This document shows positions 1 through 9,017 of a stretch of 64,000 nucleotides of DNA, in pieces (the stretch's first letter is position 1; the number at the start of each line of letters is the position of its first letter). This DNA comes from Lysinibacillus sp. FSL M8-0337 (GTDB lineage Bacteria; Bacillota; Bacilli; Bacillales_A; Planococcaceae). Below the pieces are notes generated by a model that saw only the letters and a list, made by a program, of their open reading frames with translations, was not told the origin of the DNA and did no database searches. The stretch is taken from positions 2,728,001 to 2,792,000 of the forward strand of contig NZ_CP151996.1 of assembly GCF_038593855.1 (NCBI RefSeq), read 5' to 3'. A program made the translations under genes and the position numbers.

Positions 1-820
1 CTTGACCTTCTGGTGCAAGTTTTCCTGCTTCAATGGCCATGGAGCCTGTGCACGTACCTACATCCCAAATCGTACTGTCCTTTTGAAGCTGCATTGCTTG
101 CAAACTTAATACACGGATTTCTTTTTTCGTAATAAGTCCTTTGTCAGGCTTACGTTGTGAAAACGCTTCATCATCAATGCCAAGTGCATAGCGCTTTGGG
201 GCTGATGTTTGCTGTAAAATCACAACATTTAGGGGGGAAAACTTCGCTTCTTCTAATTCATCAAGAGAGTACCAGCCATATTTTTCATCAGCACCTTGTA
301 AATTCTCTGCAACAAAAGCGCGGTATTCCGTCATGCCAAAATGCTTTAAATAGCGTGCCAGCGCATTTGGATTATTCTCGGCATCAGTCAGCAATGCCAC
401 TTTCTTTTTACCATCAATACGTTGTGCCAGACCTTTTATCGGGCGCCCATGAATACTTGTTACATAGGCATCCTGCCAGCTCTCACCCATTTTTGAAAAG
501 GCAAGCTGGACGGAACTCATATATGGATACACTTCAATCGTAAGCTTTTTGGCTAAATAGCCTCCGATACCATAAAAAAGTGGATCACCTGACGCTAAAA
601 TAACGGTCTTTCTCGTTTCTTCAGATAGTCTTTCAACGAGCGATGAAAGACCACCCTTAATGACGATTTTTTCGCCTGCAAAGCTTGGGAAAAAATCAAG
701 GACACGCCCACCACCAACGAGCACTTCACAGTCTGTAATCCACTGTCTATACTGAGGAAGTAAACTTTCCTGTCCGTTATCCCCGATCCCAATTAATTTC
801 ATCGATTGATGCAATGTCAT
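1..820 (-). CDS. cbiET: Bifunctional cobalt-precorrin-7 methyltransferase/decarboxylase CbiET (partial, 3' end outside window)
   Basis: Reading the minus strand gives an open frame running off the left edge. The first ~200 residues match the CbiE tetrapyrrole methylase (start [16 protein letters not shown], then [10 protein letters not shown] and [16 protein letters not shown]). The frame continues into a CbiT-type SAM-binding segment ([20 protein letters not shown]) before the edge. In the family CbiE methylates C5, while CbiT methylates C15 and decarboxylates the C12 acetate. I chose the ATG at 820 because AGGAAGGG lies just upstream; an in-frame ATG at 802 (MKLIGIG) is the alternative. The gene overlaps the end of cbiD by ~40 bp, so it is translationally coupled as the seventh gene of the cbi operon. 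Confidence 0.9.
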   Translation of the reverse strand, partial: MTLHQSMKLIGIGDNGQESLLPQYRQWITDCEVLVGGGRVLDFFPSFAGEKIVIKGGLSSLVERLSEETRKTVILASGDPLFYGIGGYLAKKLTIEVYPYMSSVQLAFSKMGESWQDAYVTSIHGRPIKGLAQRIDGKKKVALLTDAENNPNALARYLKHFGMTEYRAFVAENLQGADEKYGWYSLDELEEAKFSPLNVVILQQTSAPKRYALGIDDEAFSQRKPDKGLITKKEIRVLSLQAMQLQKDSTIWDVGTCTGSMAIEAGKLAPEGQ

Positions 821-1910
821 CAGCCCTTCCTAGTAATTGTCCCTGCATCGAATAAATCGATGTGGAGAGCGTCAAGCCACCTCTAATATGGTGTAATGAT
901 GAATAACAACACGCTTCACATAAATGATGAAAAAATGCATCATACCCTTTATCCGCCATTATTTCACCAACTTGAGAGGCGGTATTCGCTGCTCTAACTT
1001 GTTCAACGGTCTCTTCATCTGCCCCAACATCTATTGCTAACTGTGCTAAAAAATTAAAATCAATCGCTGCACTTTTGGAGTGCACCATCATCACCCCTTG
1101 CGCTACCTTTGAAAATTTCCCCATCATGCCAACGAGCGATACGCGCTTAATGCCAAGCCGTTTACAATGCTTTAACGTAAAGCCGACAAAATCACCCATT
1201 TCAATAAATGCTTCCTCAGGTAATGCAGGATACTCAGCCATGCCAAACTTTTCGCTACGTCCACCTGTTGTCACGACAACATGGTCACAGCCAGCAGCTC
1301 TTGCAACACTAATAGCTTGGACAATGCTTGCCATATAAGCGGAACTCGAAAAAGGCACGACGGTTCCCCTTGTGCCTAAAATGGAAATGCCACCAAGTAT
1401 GCCGAGCCGTCCATTTAATGTTTTTTTCGCTATTTCCTCACCATCTGGTACAGAAATAACAACATTAACGCCGCGTGTAATTTGAAAATCATCTAGCACA
1501 TCTTGCACGGTACTATGTATCATCTTACGTGGTACAGGATTGATGGCGGCTTCTCCAACAGCAACGGGCAAGCCGGGCTTTGTTACTCGCCCGACCCCAA
1601 TACCCCCATCTAAATGAATCCCTGGTGTATCAGCCCAACTTACCGTACCAATAATGAGGGCTTTATGTGTTGCATCTGGGTCATCACCAGCATCCTTTAT
1701 TGTTTCGCAACTTACTTCGTTATGACCGAACGTACATTTTTCTATCGTAAACGTTGCATCTCGCCCTATTGGCAGATGAATTGTACTCGTTTCTTGTTCT
1801 TCATTCGTAATAAGTGCTAGCAAGGCGGCCTTCGTAACGGCTGTTGCACAGGCTCCTGTTGTATAACCGTGACGCATGTCTTTAGGATCCTTTTTTGGCT
1901 TCCGCTCCAT
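777..1910 (-). CDS. cbiD: Cobalt-precorrin-5B C1-methyltransferase CbiD
   Basis: This 377-aa protein has the CbiD hallmarks: [18 protein letters not shown] near residue 13, then a [10 protein letters not shown] segment and [27 protein letters not shown] near residues 100-130. CbiD methylates C1 of cobalt-precorrin-5B in the anaerobic (early cobalt insertion) B12 pathway. Its ATG shares one base with the stop of cbiC (TAATG), and its end overlaps cbiET, both signs of one tightly coupled transcript. Length is normal for the family. Confidence 0.95.
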   Translation of the reverse strand: MERKPKKDPKDMRHGYTTGACATAVTKAALLALITNEEQETSTIHLPIGRDATFTIEKCTFGHNEVSCETIKDAGDDPDATHKALIIGTVSWADTPGIHLDGGIGVGRVTKPGLPVAVGEAAINPVPRKMIHSTVQDVLDDFQITRGVNVVISVPDGEEIAKKTLNGRLGILGGISILGTRGTVVPFSSSAYMASIVQAISVARAAGCDHVVVTTGGRSEKFGMAEYPALPEEAFIEMGDFVGFTLKHCKRLGIKRVSLVGMMGKFSKVAQGVMMVHSKSAAIDFNFLAQLAIDVGADEETVEQVRAANTASQVGEIMADKGYDAFFHHLCEACCYSSLHHIRGGLTLSTSIYSMQGQLLGRADDIASIDEINWDRG

Positions 1911-2569
1911 TATTTTTTCGCCTGTTCGTCCGCTAATAATGAAATGGCATTTAATGCAGCAACCGTCACTGTACTACCGCCTTTACGCCCAACATTTGTA
2001 ATATATGGGATGCCTTCTAGTTTCAATAACTCTTCTTTCGACTCCGCTGCTGAAACAAAGCCTACTGGCATACCAATAATTAAATCTGGCTTTGCTAAAC
2101 CTTCTTTGATTAGACGAATTAATTCTAGTAAAGCAGTTGGGGCGTTCCCAATCGCATAAATGCCACCTTCGTGTAATTTTGACGCTTTTTGCATCGAGAT
2201 AATAGCACGTGTTGTATTTTGTTTTTTCGCTTCAATCGACACATCTTCATCTGCGATATAGCAGTGTAAATCTCCGCCATGTTTTTGGAAACGTTTTTTA
2301 CCTGAACCACTTTCTATCATTTGCACATCTGCAATAACATGACGTCCCGCAAGAATGGACTTAATCCCTGCTTCAATCGCTCCTGGTGTAATAATTACAC
2401 TACGTCCTAATTCAAAGTCTGCCGAAGCATGGATAATGCGGCGGACAACTTTCCACTCATCCTCTGAAAAATCATGTTCGCCCATTTCCTCTGCAATAAT
2501 TGAGAAACTATAATCATAAATTTTGTCTGGGTCTACTGTTAATGGTTTAAAATCTGTTTTGAAGTCCAT
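1910..2569 (-). CDS. cbiC: Cobalt-precorrin-8 methylmutase CbiC
   Basis: The 219-aa product looks like CbiC/CobH precorrin-8X methylmutase, which moves the C11 methyl to C12 to give cobyrinate. Visible family features are the early RRIIHASADFE segment with the conserved His (around residue 46), ITPGAIEAGIKSILAGRHVIADVQM, and a C-terminal IGMPVGFVSAAESKEEL / TNVGRKGGSTVTVAALNAI block. The gene follows cbiJ after 12 bp and overlaps cbiD by one base. Length is typical. Confidence 0.95.
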   Translation of the reverse strand: MDFKTDFKPLTVDPDKIYDYSFSIIAEEMGEHDFSEDEWKVVRRIIHASADFELGRSVIITPGAIEAGIKSILAGRHVIADVQMIESGSGKKRFQKHGGDLHCYIADEDVSIEAKKQNTTRAIISMQKASKLHEGGIYAIGNAPTALLELIRLIKEGLAKPDLIIGMPVGFVSAAESKEELLKLEGIPYITNVGRKGGSTVTVAALNAISLLADEQAKK

Positions 2570-2581
2570 TTCAATTGCCTC

Positions 2582-3343
2582 CTAAAGTATGTTTTGCACA
2601 GCCTGAAGTACGTCCTCAAATGAGGAATATTGCTGGCCGTATTGGATATTTGGTCGTGCTATTAAAATCGTTTCGATACCACATGCTAGAGCGGCTTCTA
2701 GTTTTTCATCTACTGAGCCCACTTTGCCACTTTCTTTTGTAATCATTAAAGTGACATCATATTGGCGGAATAATGCTTCGTTTAACTCTTTTGAAAAGGG
2801 TCCTTGAATGGCTACAATATCTCGTTGTGCCACACCAAGCGATTCACATTTTTCCATATTATCAAGGCGAGGCAGCATACGCGCAATGACACGAGTATGT
2901 TCTAACCCTTGCAAGACCTTTGTAAATGTAGCAAGTGTTTTACTACCTGTTGTCAGCATAATGACGCCTCGTTTTGTTGCAGCTAATTGTGCTGCTTCCT
3001 CGTAATCTTTAACGACTGTAATGAGTGGATGTTCGTAATGCTCATTTGCGCGTTCATAGCGGATATATGGAACACCTGCACTTTTTGCCGCTGCCATGGC
3101 ATTTTTAGAAGCTTCCTCTGCAAATGGATGCGATGCATCAACGACTAAACGATCCCCTCGTTCAGTAATAAGTGCAGCCATCTCCTCTGCCGTCAATCGA
3201 CCGACTAAATGAGGCAGTCCGACTTGTGCCAGACTTGTAGCAGCTGAATCCGTGACAACGGTAGCTGTAACAGCATAGCCTGCTGACTGCAATGCAAGTG
3301 CAAGATTTCTTGCATCACTTGTCCCTGCTAACATGAAAATCAT
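2582..3343 (-). CDS. cbiJ: Cobalt-precorrin-6A reductase CbiJ/CobK
   Basis: The 253-aa product carries the CobK/CbiJ pattern: MIFMLAGTSDARNLA at the N-terminus, a DASHPFAEEASKNA motif near residue 68, YIRYER, TTGSKTLATF, RMLPR and the MITKESGKVG block near residue 200. The enzyme reduces the macrocycle of (cobalt-)precorrin-6A with a nicotinamide cofactor. The ATG overlaps the cbiX stop codon (ATGA), so translation is coupled. No unusual features. Confidence 0.93.
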   Translation of the reverse strand: MIFMLAGTSDARNLALALQSAGYAVTATVVTDSAATSLAQVGLPHLVGRLTAEEMAALITERGDRLVVDASHPFAEEASKNAMAAAKSAGVPYIRYERANEHYEHPLITVVKDYEEAAQLAATKRGVIMLTTGSKTLATFTKVLQGLEHTRVIARMLPRLDNMEKCESLGVAQRDIVAIQGPFSKELNEALFRQYDVTLMITKESGKVGSVDEKLEAALACGIETILIARPNIQYGQQYSSFEDVLQAVQNIL

Positions 3344-4257
3344 TTCACTAGCTCCTCTTCATGATGGTGGTCATGATCGTGGTGGTGATCGTGATCGTGG
3401 TCATGATGATGGTGATGACCGTGGTCGTGGTCATGGTCGTGATGATGCTCCACGAATGCCGATGCATTAATACGGTACTGACATGTATCACAATTCATTT
3501 TTACGTCTCCTGCAATGGCCTCTTCCATACGATCTAGCAACACCGTTTTTAATTTTGGATGGTAGCCAAAGTAATCCGCCAATTGGATGTCTAAATCAGC
3601 ATATGTGGCTGCATAGCTCTTTTGCATCCCTTCCATACGCTCCATTAAAATGCCTGTAAATAAGAAATACGGCAACATAATAATCTTTTTCGCCCCAAGA
3701 CGATAACAACGTTCGATTCCTTCGTCCACTGATGGATTCGTTACGCCCATAAATGCACACTCCACTGTTAGGACATCTAACTGTTCCCAAAGCAAACGAC
3801 CAATTTTATAAAAATCACTGTTCGCATCCGCATCACTACCACCGCGACCGATAAATAAAATCGCAGTATCTTCTTGTTTTTCTTTAATATTCAGTCCCGT
3901 TCCTGATAAACGTTCTGTTAAAATATTTAACACTTCTTCATGCACGCCAAGTGGTCGCCCATATGTAAAAGTTACATCCGGATATTTTAAACGAGCTGCA
4001 TCAATCGCTGCTGGGATATGAATTTTTGAATGGCCTGCTTGCAATAAAATAATGGGCACAGCATACACCTCTGTAGCGCCACGCTTTACACATGCATCAA
4101 TACCTGCTGGGATATTAGGTGCTTCAAATTCTAAAAAGCAAGTTTCAACGATATAGCTGTCGTCAATTGAAGGAGTCAATTGTTGAATAAATGTGCGTAC
4201 CTCATCATTTCCTGCTGCTAAACGGCTACCATGGCCAATAAATAAAATTGCTTTCAT
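3340..4257 (-). CDS. cbiX: Sirohydrochlorin cobaltochelatase CbiX, long form with His-rich tail
   Basis: About 305 aa. Two CbiX-type chelatase halves are visible, the first starting MKAILFIGHGSRLAAGND with the metal-binding His at residue 9 and the second near IGRGGSDADANSDFYK. After them comes an MNCDTC motif (the MxCxxC type that binds a 4Fe-4S cluster in B. megaterium CbiX). The tail is a run of His and Asp that is almost pure HD/HH repeats over ~35 residues. The enzyme inserts cobalt into sirohydrochlorin, the entry step of the anaerobic B12 route. I placed the start at 4257 rather than the longer frame to 4284, because GAGGAG sits 8-9 bases before this ATG and the upstream part overlaps cbiH60. 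The tail is probably for metal storage or delivery (inference). Confidence 0.93.
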   Translation of the reverse strand: MKAILFIGHGSRLAAGNDEVRTFIQQLTPSIDDSYIVETCFLEFEAPNIPAGIDACVKRGATEVYAVPIILLQAGHSKIHIPAAIDAARLKYPDVTFTYGRPLGVHEEVLNILTERLSGTGLNIKEKQEDTAILFIGRGGSDADANSDFYKIGRLLWEQLDVLTVECAFMGVTNPSVDEGIERCYRLGAKKIIMLPYFLFTGILMERMEGMQKSYAATYADLDIQLADYFGYHPKLKTVLLDRMEEAIAGDVKMNCDTCQYRINASAFVEHHHDHDHDHGHHHHHDHDHDHHHDHDHHHEEELVK

Positions 4258-4271
4258 TTCTTTTCTCCTCA

Positions 4272-5942
4272 CTAGTCGCCGCACGGTGCTGGCTCTACTT
4301 TTATTTTGGATGACATATCTTGATACGTAAAATGCAATATTTTTTTCACTCGTTTAAAATATTTAAACAAGCGTTCATTTGGATGTGCATTTGCCTTATA
4401 TTCCTCGATAATCGCGGTAATAAGCGGAATAAGCTGTTCTGGCTCTAACCCCTCTACGACAGGCTGTGCTGCATGTGCTGTTCGACCTACCGGCTTAGCT
4501 CCGATAAAGACATCGAATTTACTTTTGCGATAAACAATACCGATATCATCAAACACAGCACGATAACATGCCATGCCACAACCATTAAAGCCAATATTTA
4601 ATGTTTTCGGCAATGACAACCCACCTAGAGTTGCTTGAAGTTCCTCTGCATATGGGATGGAATCAGCCTTCTCCCCATAACAGAAATCACATGCCTTTAA
4701 TGACAACACATCCCCAATTGGTGAGAGTAAAAACCCTACTTCTCTCAACTTCTCTGTTATCGCTTCTGGTTCTGTCGTTGGGATTTTCAAATGTATTTGA
4801 TGGTCTGGTGTATATTCCATCGTGCCTTCGTCTCCCACAACTTCAGCCAATGCCATCATTTGCTGTGGTGTAAAAAATTTATTTGCTACCCCAGGGCTAA
4901 CAGCTAGTTCAAAAATTGACTCCATTTTTTGTTGAACTAGCTTTGGTGTGGCTTTTGTTACAGTTGTCCCCTGCACCATTGCAAGTGCTGTTGCTGCCAT
5001 TTCTAAAGACGATTTTGTCGGTGTTGATACAGGTGTAATGGCAATATTACTTTTCATCCGTCCTGCATTTGGATCTGCCGCAAAATCATGGCTTGCAGTA
5101 CCTGTTTCTTGGTTCATTGCCCACGGTTCATTTTCTTCTCTTAAACGCTGATGAGGACGTAAAGGCTGTTTTTCTTCCCCGAGCGTATATTTACGCTGAT
5201 AGCCTCGCGGTGTAATCATTTTATTATCATAGAAAAACGTCGAAGAGTTGCCGATAATAACCGTTGTTAACATGCCGATATCATGCTCAAGCATCTCTGC
5301 TAAAGTCGTCATCGTAATTTCCTGACGCTCTCGGTAGGCACTCTTGACAAGACCTACAGGCGTATCAGGCGAGCGATATTCAAGTAAAATCCGCTGGGCT
5401 TCGACAATTTGACGTGTGCGGCGACCACTTTTCGGATTATATAAAGCGATGACAAAATCTGCCATAGCCGCTGCTTCCACACGCTTGGCGATTAAATTCC
5501 ATGGCGTTAAATGGTCACTTAAACTAATGGTGCAAGAGTCATGCATAATCGGTGCACCTAGTAAACTTGCACAGGAATTGATAGCTGAAATACCTGGTAC
5601 GATTTCGACTTCAACACCTGTTGCTTCTGTCCAACCAAGCTCAATCAGTACTTCATAGACAAGCCCTGCCATCCCATATACACCCGAATCTCCACTTGAA
5701 ATAACGGATACAATATTGCCAGCTTCCGCTTGACGTACTGCTTCTTGCGCTCGTGAAACTTCTTCTGTCATGCCCGTACTAACAATCGACTTTGCACTAA
5801 CTAAATCTTGAATAAGCTCAACATACGTTTTATAGCCAATAATAAATTCACTTTGTTGCAGTGCCTCCACAGCACGAGTCGTAATATGGTTAAAATCACC
5901 AGGGCCAAAGCCCACAACAAAAATCTTTCCTTTTTGCGCCAT
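4272..5942 (-). CDS. cbiH60: Cobalt-precorrin-3 C17-methyltransferase fused to a sulfite/nitrite reductase-like domain (CbiH60 type)
   Basis: This 556-aa protein is about twice the size of ordinary CbiH. Residues ~1-245 are the tetrapyrrole methylase (VVGFGPGDFNHITTRA, SSGDSGVYGMAGL, ALYNPKSGRR), which contracts the ring and methylates C17. A linker of ~60 residues follows. Residues ~310-556 look like half of a siroheme/4Fe-4S sulfite or nitrite reductase, with ACDFCYGEK and FNGCGMACYRAVFDDIG Cys motifs. The same architecture is known as CbiH60 in B. megaterium, where the cluster-containing C-terminal part assists ring contraction without oxygen. RBS GAGGGG lies 6 bases before the ATG and overlaps the cbiW stop. 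Confidence 0.93.
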   Translation of the reverse strand: MAQKGKIFVVGFGPGDFNHITTRAVEALQQSEFIIGYKTYVELIQDLVSAKSIVSTGMTEEVSRAQEAVRQAEAGNIVSVISSGDSGVYGMAGLVYEVLIELGWTEATGVEVEIVPGISAINSCASLLGAPIMHDSCTISLSDHLTPWNLIAKRVEAAAMADFVIALYNPKSGRRTRQIVEAQRILLEYRSPDTPVGLVKSAYRERQEITMTTLAEMLEHDIGMLTTVIIGNSSTFFYDNKMITPRGYQRKYTLGEEKQPLRPHQRLREENEPWAMNQETGTASHDFAADPNAGRMKSNIAITPVSTPTKSSLEMAATALAMVQGTTVTKATPKLVQQKMESIFELAVSPGVANKFFTPQQMMALAEVVGDEGTMEYTPDHQIHLKIPTTEPEAITEKLREVGFLLSPIGDVLSLKACDFCYGEKADSIPYAEELQATLGGLSLPKTLNIGFNGCGMACYRAVFDDIGIVYRKSKFDVFIGAKPVGRTAHAAQPVVEGLEPEQLIPLITAIIEEYKANAHPNERLFKYFKRVKKILHFTYQDMSSKIKVEPAPCGD

Positions 5943-5945
5943 TTT

Positions 5946-6317
5946 TTACCCCTCTTTCACCTTGTCGATGCCTTTAATGGCTGTTGTTTGTGGTGTACGC
6001 TGTAATGTACCTTCTTTCAGCGTAAAAACATGTTCACTATGTAAAGAATCATGGTTTAAATCTTGTACAAGTGTTCTTCCGTGTTCAACCGATGGCACAC
6101 GATACCAATTTCCTTGTGGATAAGCGATGACAACACAGGCATCTTTGCATCTGCCATTACAGCGCGTTCTTGTCGTATGTATTTCCTTATCAAGTGCTAA
6201 TTTTTCGATTTCATCTCGTATTGCTAGGGTAATTTCCTCTGCCTCTTTTTTCATGCAGCTACTGCCATTACAAATAAAAAGATGCGTTTTCATTCCCTCT
6301 AAGTTCCAAGTTGTCAT
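5946..6317 (-). CDS. cbiW: Thioredoxin-fold 2Fe-2S ferredoxin-like protein CbiW
   Basis: This 123-aa protein is the first gene of the cobalamin operon. It has the thioredoxin-like ferredoxin pattern: FICNGSSCMKKE near residue 14, then TRCNGRCKDACVVIAYPQG, giving the spaced cysteines of a 2Fe-2S site. In B. megaterium the equivalent first gene is cbiW; a redox role beside CbiH60/CbiX is likely but not shown here. The start ATG has GAGGGGAG 7-8 bases upstream. Expression should be set by the cobalamin riboswitch just upstream. Confidence 0.85.
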   Translation of the reverse strand: MTTWNLEGMKTHLFICNGSSCMKKEAEEITLAIRDEIEKLALDKEIHTTRTRCNGRCKDACVVIAYPQGNWYRVPSVEHGRTLVQDLNHDSLHSEHVFTLKEGTLQRTPQTTAIKGIDKVKEG

Positions 6318-6351
6318 TGCTTTTCTCCCCTCATTTACTTTTAGGAAAAAG

Positions 6352-6389
6352 AAAAAACCTTCACTCTATATCGAAGAGTCAAGGTTTTG
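6352..6389 (-). terminator. Riboswitch-controlled intrinsic terminator of the cbi operon
   Basis: On the minus strand AAAACCTTGACTCT and AGAGTGAAGGTTTT form a long stem with a short loop, followed by TTTTTTCTTTTT. It lies between the cobalamin riboswitch and cbiW, as expected for a transcription-terminating expression platform. Confidence 0.85.
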
Positions 6390-6465
6390 TAGAAGCCAAA
6401 ATAAAAACGAATATACACGTATCCGCTCTCGCTTCACTTCTCCCTCCGAAAAGTTTGCATGCCAT

Positions 6466-6620
6466 CAATAAGCAGGTTTCCTGACTTAAGCTTCCTTTTA
6501 CTCTCGCGCCTTCCCAAGTTTTCAGTGGCATTGCGATTTCATCAGCTATTACAGTAGCGGGGGCTGTATCGGATTTACACCGATTTCCCTATTATCTCGA
6601 AATTTATCGAGCACTTATAG
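6466..6620 (-). promoter_or_regulatory. Cobalamin riboswitch (cbi biosynthesis operon)
   Basis: The minus strand shows the conserved cobalamin aptamer blocks in order: GGGAAATCGGTGTAAATCCG, then GCCCCCGCTACTGTAA, then TGCCACTG, and the B12 box AGTCAGGAAACCTGCT at 6471-6487. It sits ~150 bp before cbiW with an intrinsic terminator in between, so B12 should switch the operon off. Confidence 0.93.
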
Positions 6621-6680
6621 ATGTATTTATATTAAATTAAAAAGCTGTATGTTTTTAAAAAGAATTGAAAAACTGTCTCT

Positions 6681-6710
6681 ATCATAGCCTATTTTTTTAA
6701 TACTTTTCAA
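6681..6710 (-). promoter_or_regulatory. Probable sigma-A promoter of the cbi operon
   Basis: On the minus strand TTGAAA (6710-6705) and TATGAT (6686-6681) are separated by 18 bases. Transcription would start about 6674, placing the whole cobalamin riboswitch in the leader. Confidence 0.6.
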
Positions 6711-6899
6711 CATTTCTTTTTCATTTATTAGATTTTTAATAAAATTTCAACAAGTAATTCATTGAAAGCGACAGCTATTCTCTTATATTTATCTGAATTT
6801 TCTAGAATGTCAAATAACAAAAAAAATTTTTTTATAAAAAAAGATAGCTTGTGAATGGAAAAACATGTTACACTGTGTCGTGAAATCTCACAATTTCAT

Positions 6900-7115
6900 C
6901 TTTTTTCGGTGCGAAGTGTAGCCATTTCGCTTAAAAGGGAAGCCGGTTCAAGTCCGGCGCGGTCCCGCCACTGTACTAGGGAGTTTTATAGAGAATGTCA
7001 CTGTCCAATGGACGGGAAGACCTATAAAACGTTGAACTAAAGCCAGGAGACCTGCCGAAAAAAACGTGATCGTTTCAACCTACGAGGATAGGTGTGCGGC
7101 TTGGCAGATGATGAT
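6900..7115 (+). promoter_or_regulatory. Cobalamin riboswitch (cobalt transporter operon)
   Basis: The plus strand carries the classic aptamer: AAAAGGGAAGCCGGTTCAAG, TCCGGCGCGGTCCCGCCACT and the B12 box AAAGCCAGGAGACCTGCC at ~7039-7056. It stands in the leader of cbiM and is divergent from the first riboswitch. Both the synthesis and cobalt-uptake operons are therefore predicted to be B12-repressed. Confidence 0.94.
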
Positions 7116-7136
7116 TCTATTTGCTTTTTCAGCTAT

Positions 7137-7170
7137 GCACTTTTCCTAAATTAGGAGAAGTGCTTTTTTT
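7137..7170 (+). terminator. Riboswitch-controlled terminator before cbiM
   Basis: GCACTTTTCCTA and TTAGGAGAAGTGC form a near-perfect hairpin followed by seven T residues, ~45 bases before cbiM. This is the expected expression platform of the cobalamin riboswitch. Confidence 0.88.
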
Positions 7171-7216
7171 ATTGCGCACGCTACATTCGAAAATTTTGAT
7201 TTAAGGAGGAGAGATT

Positions 7217-7963
7217 TTGAAATTATCTTTTTGGAAACTTAGTTACTTCCTACTAGCATTTTTACTAGTACCAAAACGAGCATTTGCGATGCATATCATG
7301 GAAGGATTTTTACCGATTGAATGGGCGATATTTTGGTGGATTATTTCAATTCCATTTATTATTTTAGGGTTACGCTCAATTCGCAAAACAATTGATGAAA
7401 ACCCTGAAACGAAAATGATATTAGGGCTATCAGGGGCATTTGCATTCGTCTTATCTGCACTAAAAATTCCATCTGTTACGGGCAGTTGCTCACACCCTAC
7501 TGGTGTTGGACTTGGCACAGTCCTGTTTGGCCCATTAGCAATGAGTGTGATTGGGACAATCGTCTTGTTATTCCAATCGTTACTTTTAGCGCATGGTGGC
7601 ATTACCACTCTTGGCGCAAATGCTTTTTCCATGGCGATTGTAGGACCAATGATTGCGTATGCTGTTTTTAAAGGTGCTCAAAAAATCGGTCTATCCTTTT
7701 CTCTCGCTGTCTTTTTTGCAGCAATGCTTGGGGACTTAGGTACATATGTTGTCACGTCCGTTCAACTTGCACTTGCCTTCCCTTCAGAAGTAGGAGGCTT
7801 TATGGCTTCATTCACAAAATTCGCTAGTATTTTCGCGTTAACACAAATTCCACTAGCAATTAGTGAAGGGATTTTAACTGTTATTGTGATGAATTTCTTA
7901 AAAAAATACAATGTAAGCGAATTAAAAGCTTTACGTGTTTTCTCTGCAAAGGAGGCACATTAA
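7217..7963 (+). CDS. cbiM: Cobalt ECF transporter substrate-binding component CbiM
   Basis: The 248-aa membrane protein starts at a TTG with AAGGAGGAG just upstream. Residues 1-24 are a signal peptide ending KRAFA, so the mature protein begins Met-His-Ile-Met-Glu-Gly, the N-terminus that binds cobalt in CbiM/NikM. The family segment [19 protein letters not shown] lies near residue 85 and several membrane helices follow. It captures Co2+ for the CbiMNQO transporter. First gene after the second cobalamin riboswitch. Confidence 0.95.
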   Translation: MKLSFWKLSYFLLAFLLVPKRAFAMHIMEGFLPIEWAIFWWIISIPFIILGLRSIRKTIDENPETKMILGLSGAFAFVLSALKIPSVTGSCSHPTGVGLGTVLFGPLAMSVIGTIVLLFQSLLLAHGGITTLGANAFSMAIVGPMIAYAVFKGAQKIGLSFSLAVFFAAMLGDLGTYVVTSVQLALAFPSEVGGFMASFTKFASIFALTQIPLAISEGILTVIVMNFLKKYNVSELKALRVFSAKEAH

Positions 7964-7964
7964 C

Positions 7965-8237
7965 ATGAAGAAAAATTTACTGTTACTAGCTATAGTGATA
8001 CTTTTAGCAATCATCCCTCTATTCATCCAAAAAGGCGCTGAATTCGGCGGTGCTGACGGTGAAGCTGAAGCAGCCATTGGTGAAATAAACAAAGACTACG
8101 AACCATGGTTTGAAAGCTTATGGGAGCCACCAAGTGGTGAAATTGAAAGTCTATTATTCGTCTTACAAGCCGCTATTGGCGCTGGTTTTATTGGCTATTT
8201 CGTGGGCTATATGCGCGGTAAGCATAAAGAAGGTTAA
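7965..8237 (+). CDS. cbiN: Cobalt transport protein CbiN
   Basis: A 90-aa protein with an N-terminal membrane helix (LLLLAIVILLAIIPLF), a short extracytoplasmic part with GADGEAEAAIGEINKDYEPWF, and a second helix near the end (ALQAAIGAGFIGYFVGY region). CbiN is the auxiliary subunit of cobalt ECF transporters. The start at 7965 is supported by AAAGGAGG at 7948-7954 inside the end of cbiM; a longer frame back to 7935 has no such support. Confidence 0.92.
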   Translation: MKKNLLLLAIVILLAIIPLFIQKGAEFGGADGEAEAAIGEINKDYEPWFESLWEPPSGEIESLLFVLQAAIGAGFIGYFVGYMRGKHKEG

Positions 8238-8240
8238 ACG

Positions 8241-9017
8241 ATGTTACTCATTGATAAGTATGCTTATATGAATAAACTAGCGTCCGTTCATCCGTTAGAA
8301 AAAATGACGTTCTCCCTTGGGTTGTTGCTATTGTCGCTTATCATGAGAGATGAACAAATTTCACTCATTACATTTCTTGTAATGAGTGCTTTTATCATTT
8401 TAGGCGCAAAAATTCCTTTACAATATTATGCAAAACTACTGCTTTTACCGAGTTTTTTCTTGCTCTCCAGTTTACTATCTATTTTGATTTCGATTGCACC
8501 TACTGCTAGTATTTTGCCGGCGCATCTATGGACATTTTCGCTAAGCCAGTGGACCCTTTTTATAGGAAATGACAGCTTAACAACAGCGCGGCACCTATTT
8601 TTCACCGTTTTGGGCAGTATTAGTTGTTTATATTTTTTAATTTTAACGACTTCCGTACAATCCATTTGTTATGTCTTACGGCAATGGCGGTTGCCAGCTT
8701 TATTTGTAGAGTTGGTAGAGCTAACATACCGTTTTATTTTTATCTTTTTAAATAGCATGCAAAAAATTCATCTTGCACAACAAGCTCGTCTTGGTTATCA
8801 ATCACCAATGCAATGGCTTCGGTCGATTTCCATGCTTATTGCAGCACTGTTTGCCGAAATGTTCCAACGCAGTTGCGAACTAAATAATGCGATGCAGGCG
8901 CGCGGTGGTGAGGCTGTCTATTGGCAAGAAAGTAGTAGCTACAACAAGAAAAACTGGTTAGGCATTGTTATTATTTTCGTATCCCTCATTATCTATGGAG
9001 GTATTTCTTATGACTGA
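8241..9017 (+). CDS. cbiQ: Cobalt ECF transporter transmembrane component CbiQ
   Basis: The 258-aa protein has about five hydrophobic helices and the ECF T-component coupling motifs ARLG and ARGG (residues ~180 and ~224). It transmits ATP hydrolysis by CbiO to substrate release by CbiM. It follows cbiN after 3 bp and overlaps cbiO by 8 bp. Confidence 0.94.
   Translation: MLLIDKYAYMNKLASVHPLEKMTFSLGLLLLSLIMRDEQISLITFLVMSAFIILGAKIPLQYYAKLLLLPSFFLLSSLLSILISIAPTASILPAHLWTFSLSQWTLFIGNDSLTTARHLFFTVLGSISCLYFLILTTSVQSICYVLRQWRLPALFVELVELTYRFIFIFLNSMQKIHLAQQARLGYQSPMQWLRSISMLIAALFAEMFQRSCELNNAMQARGGEAVYWQESSSYNKKNWLGIVIIFVSLIIYGGISYD

Noticed and set aside
157..543. 128-aa plus-strand frame at the left edge
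   Set aside because: It is antisense to cbiET, whose minus-strand translation is clearly a CbiE/CbiT protein.
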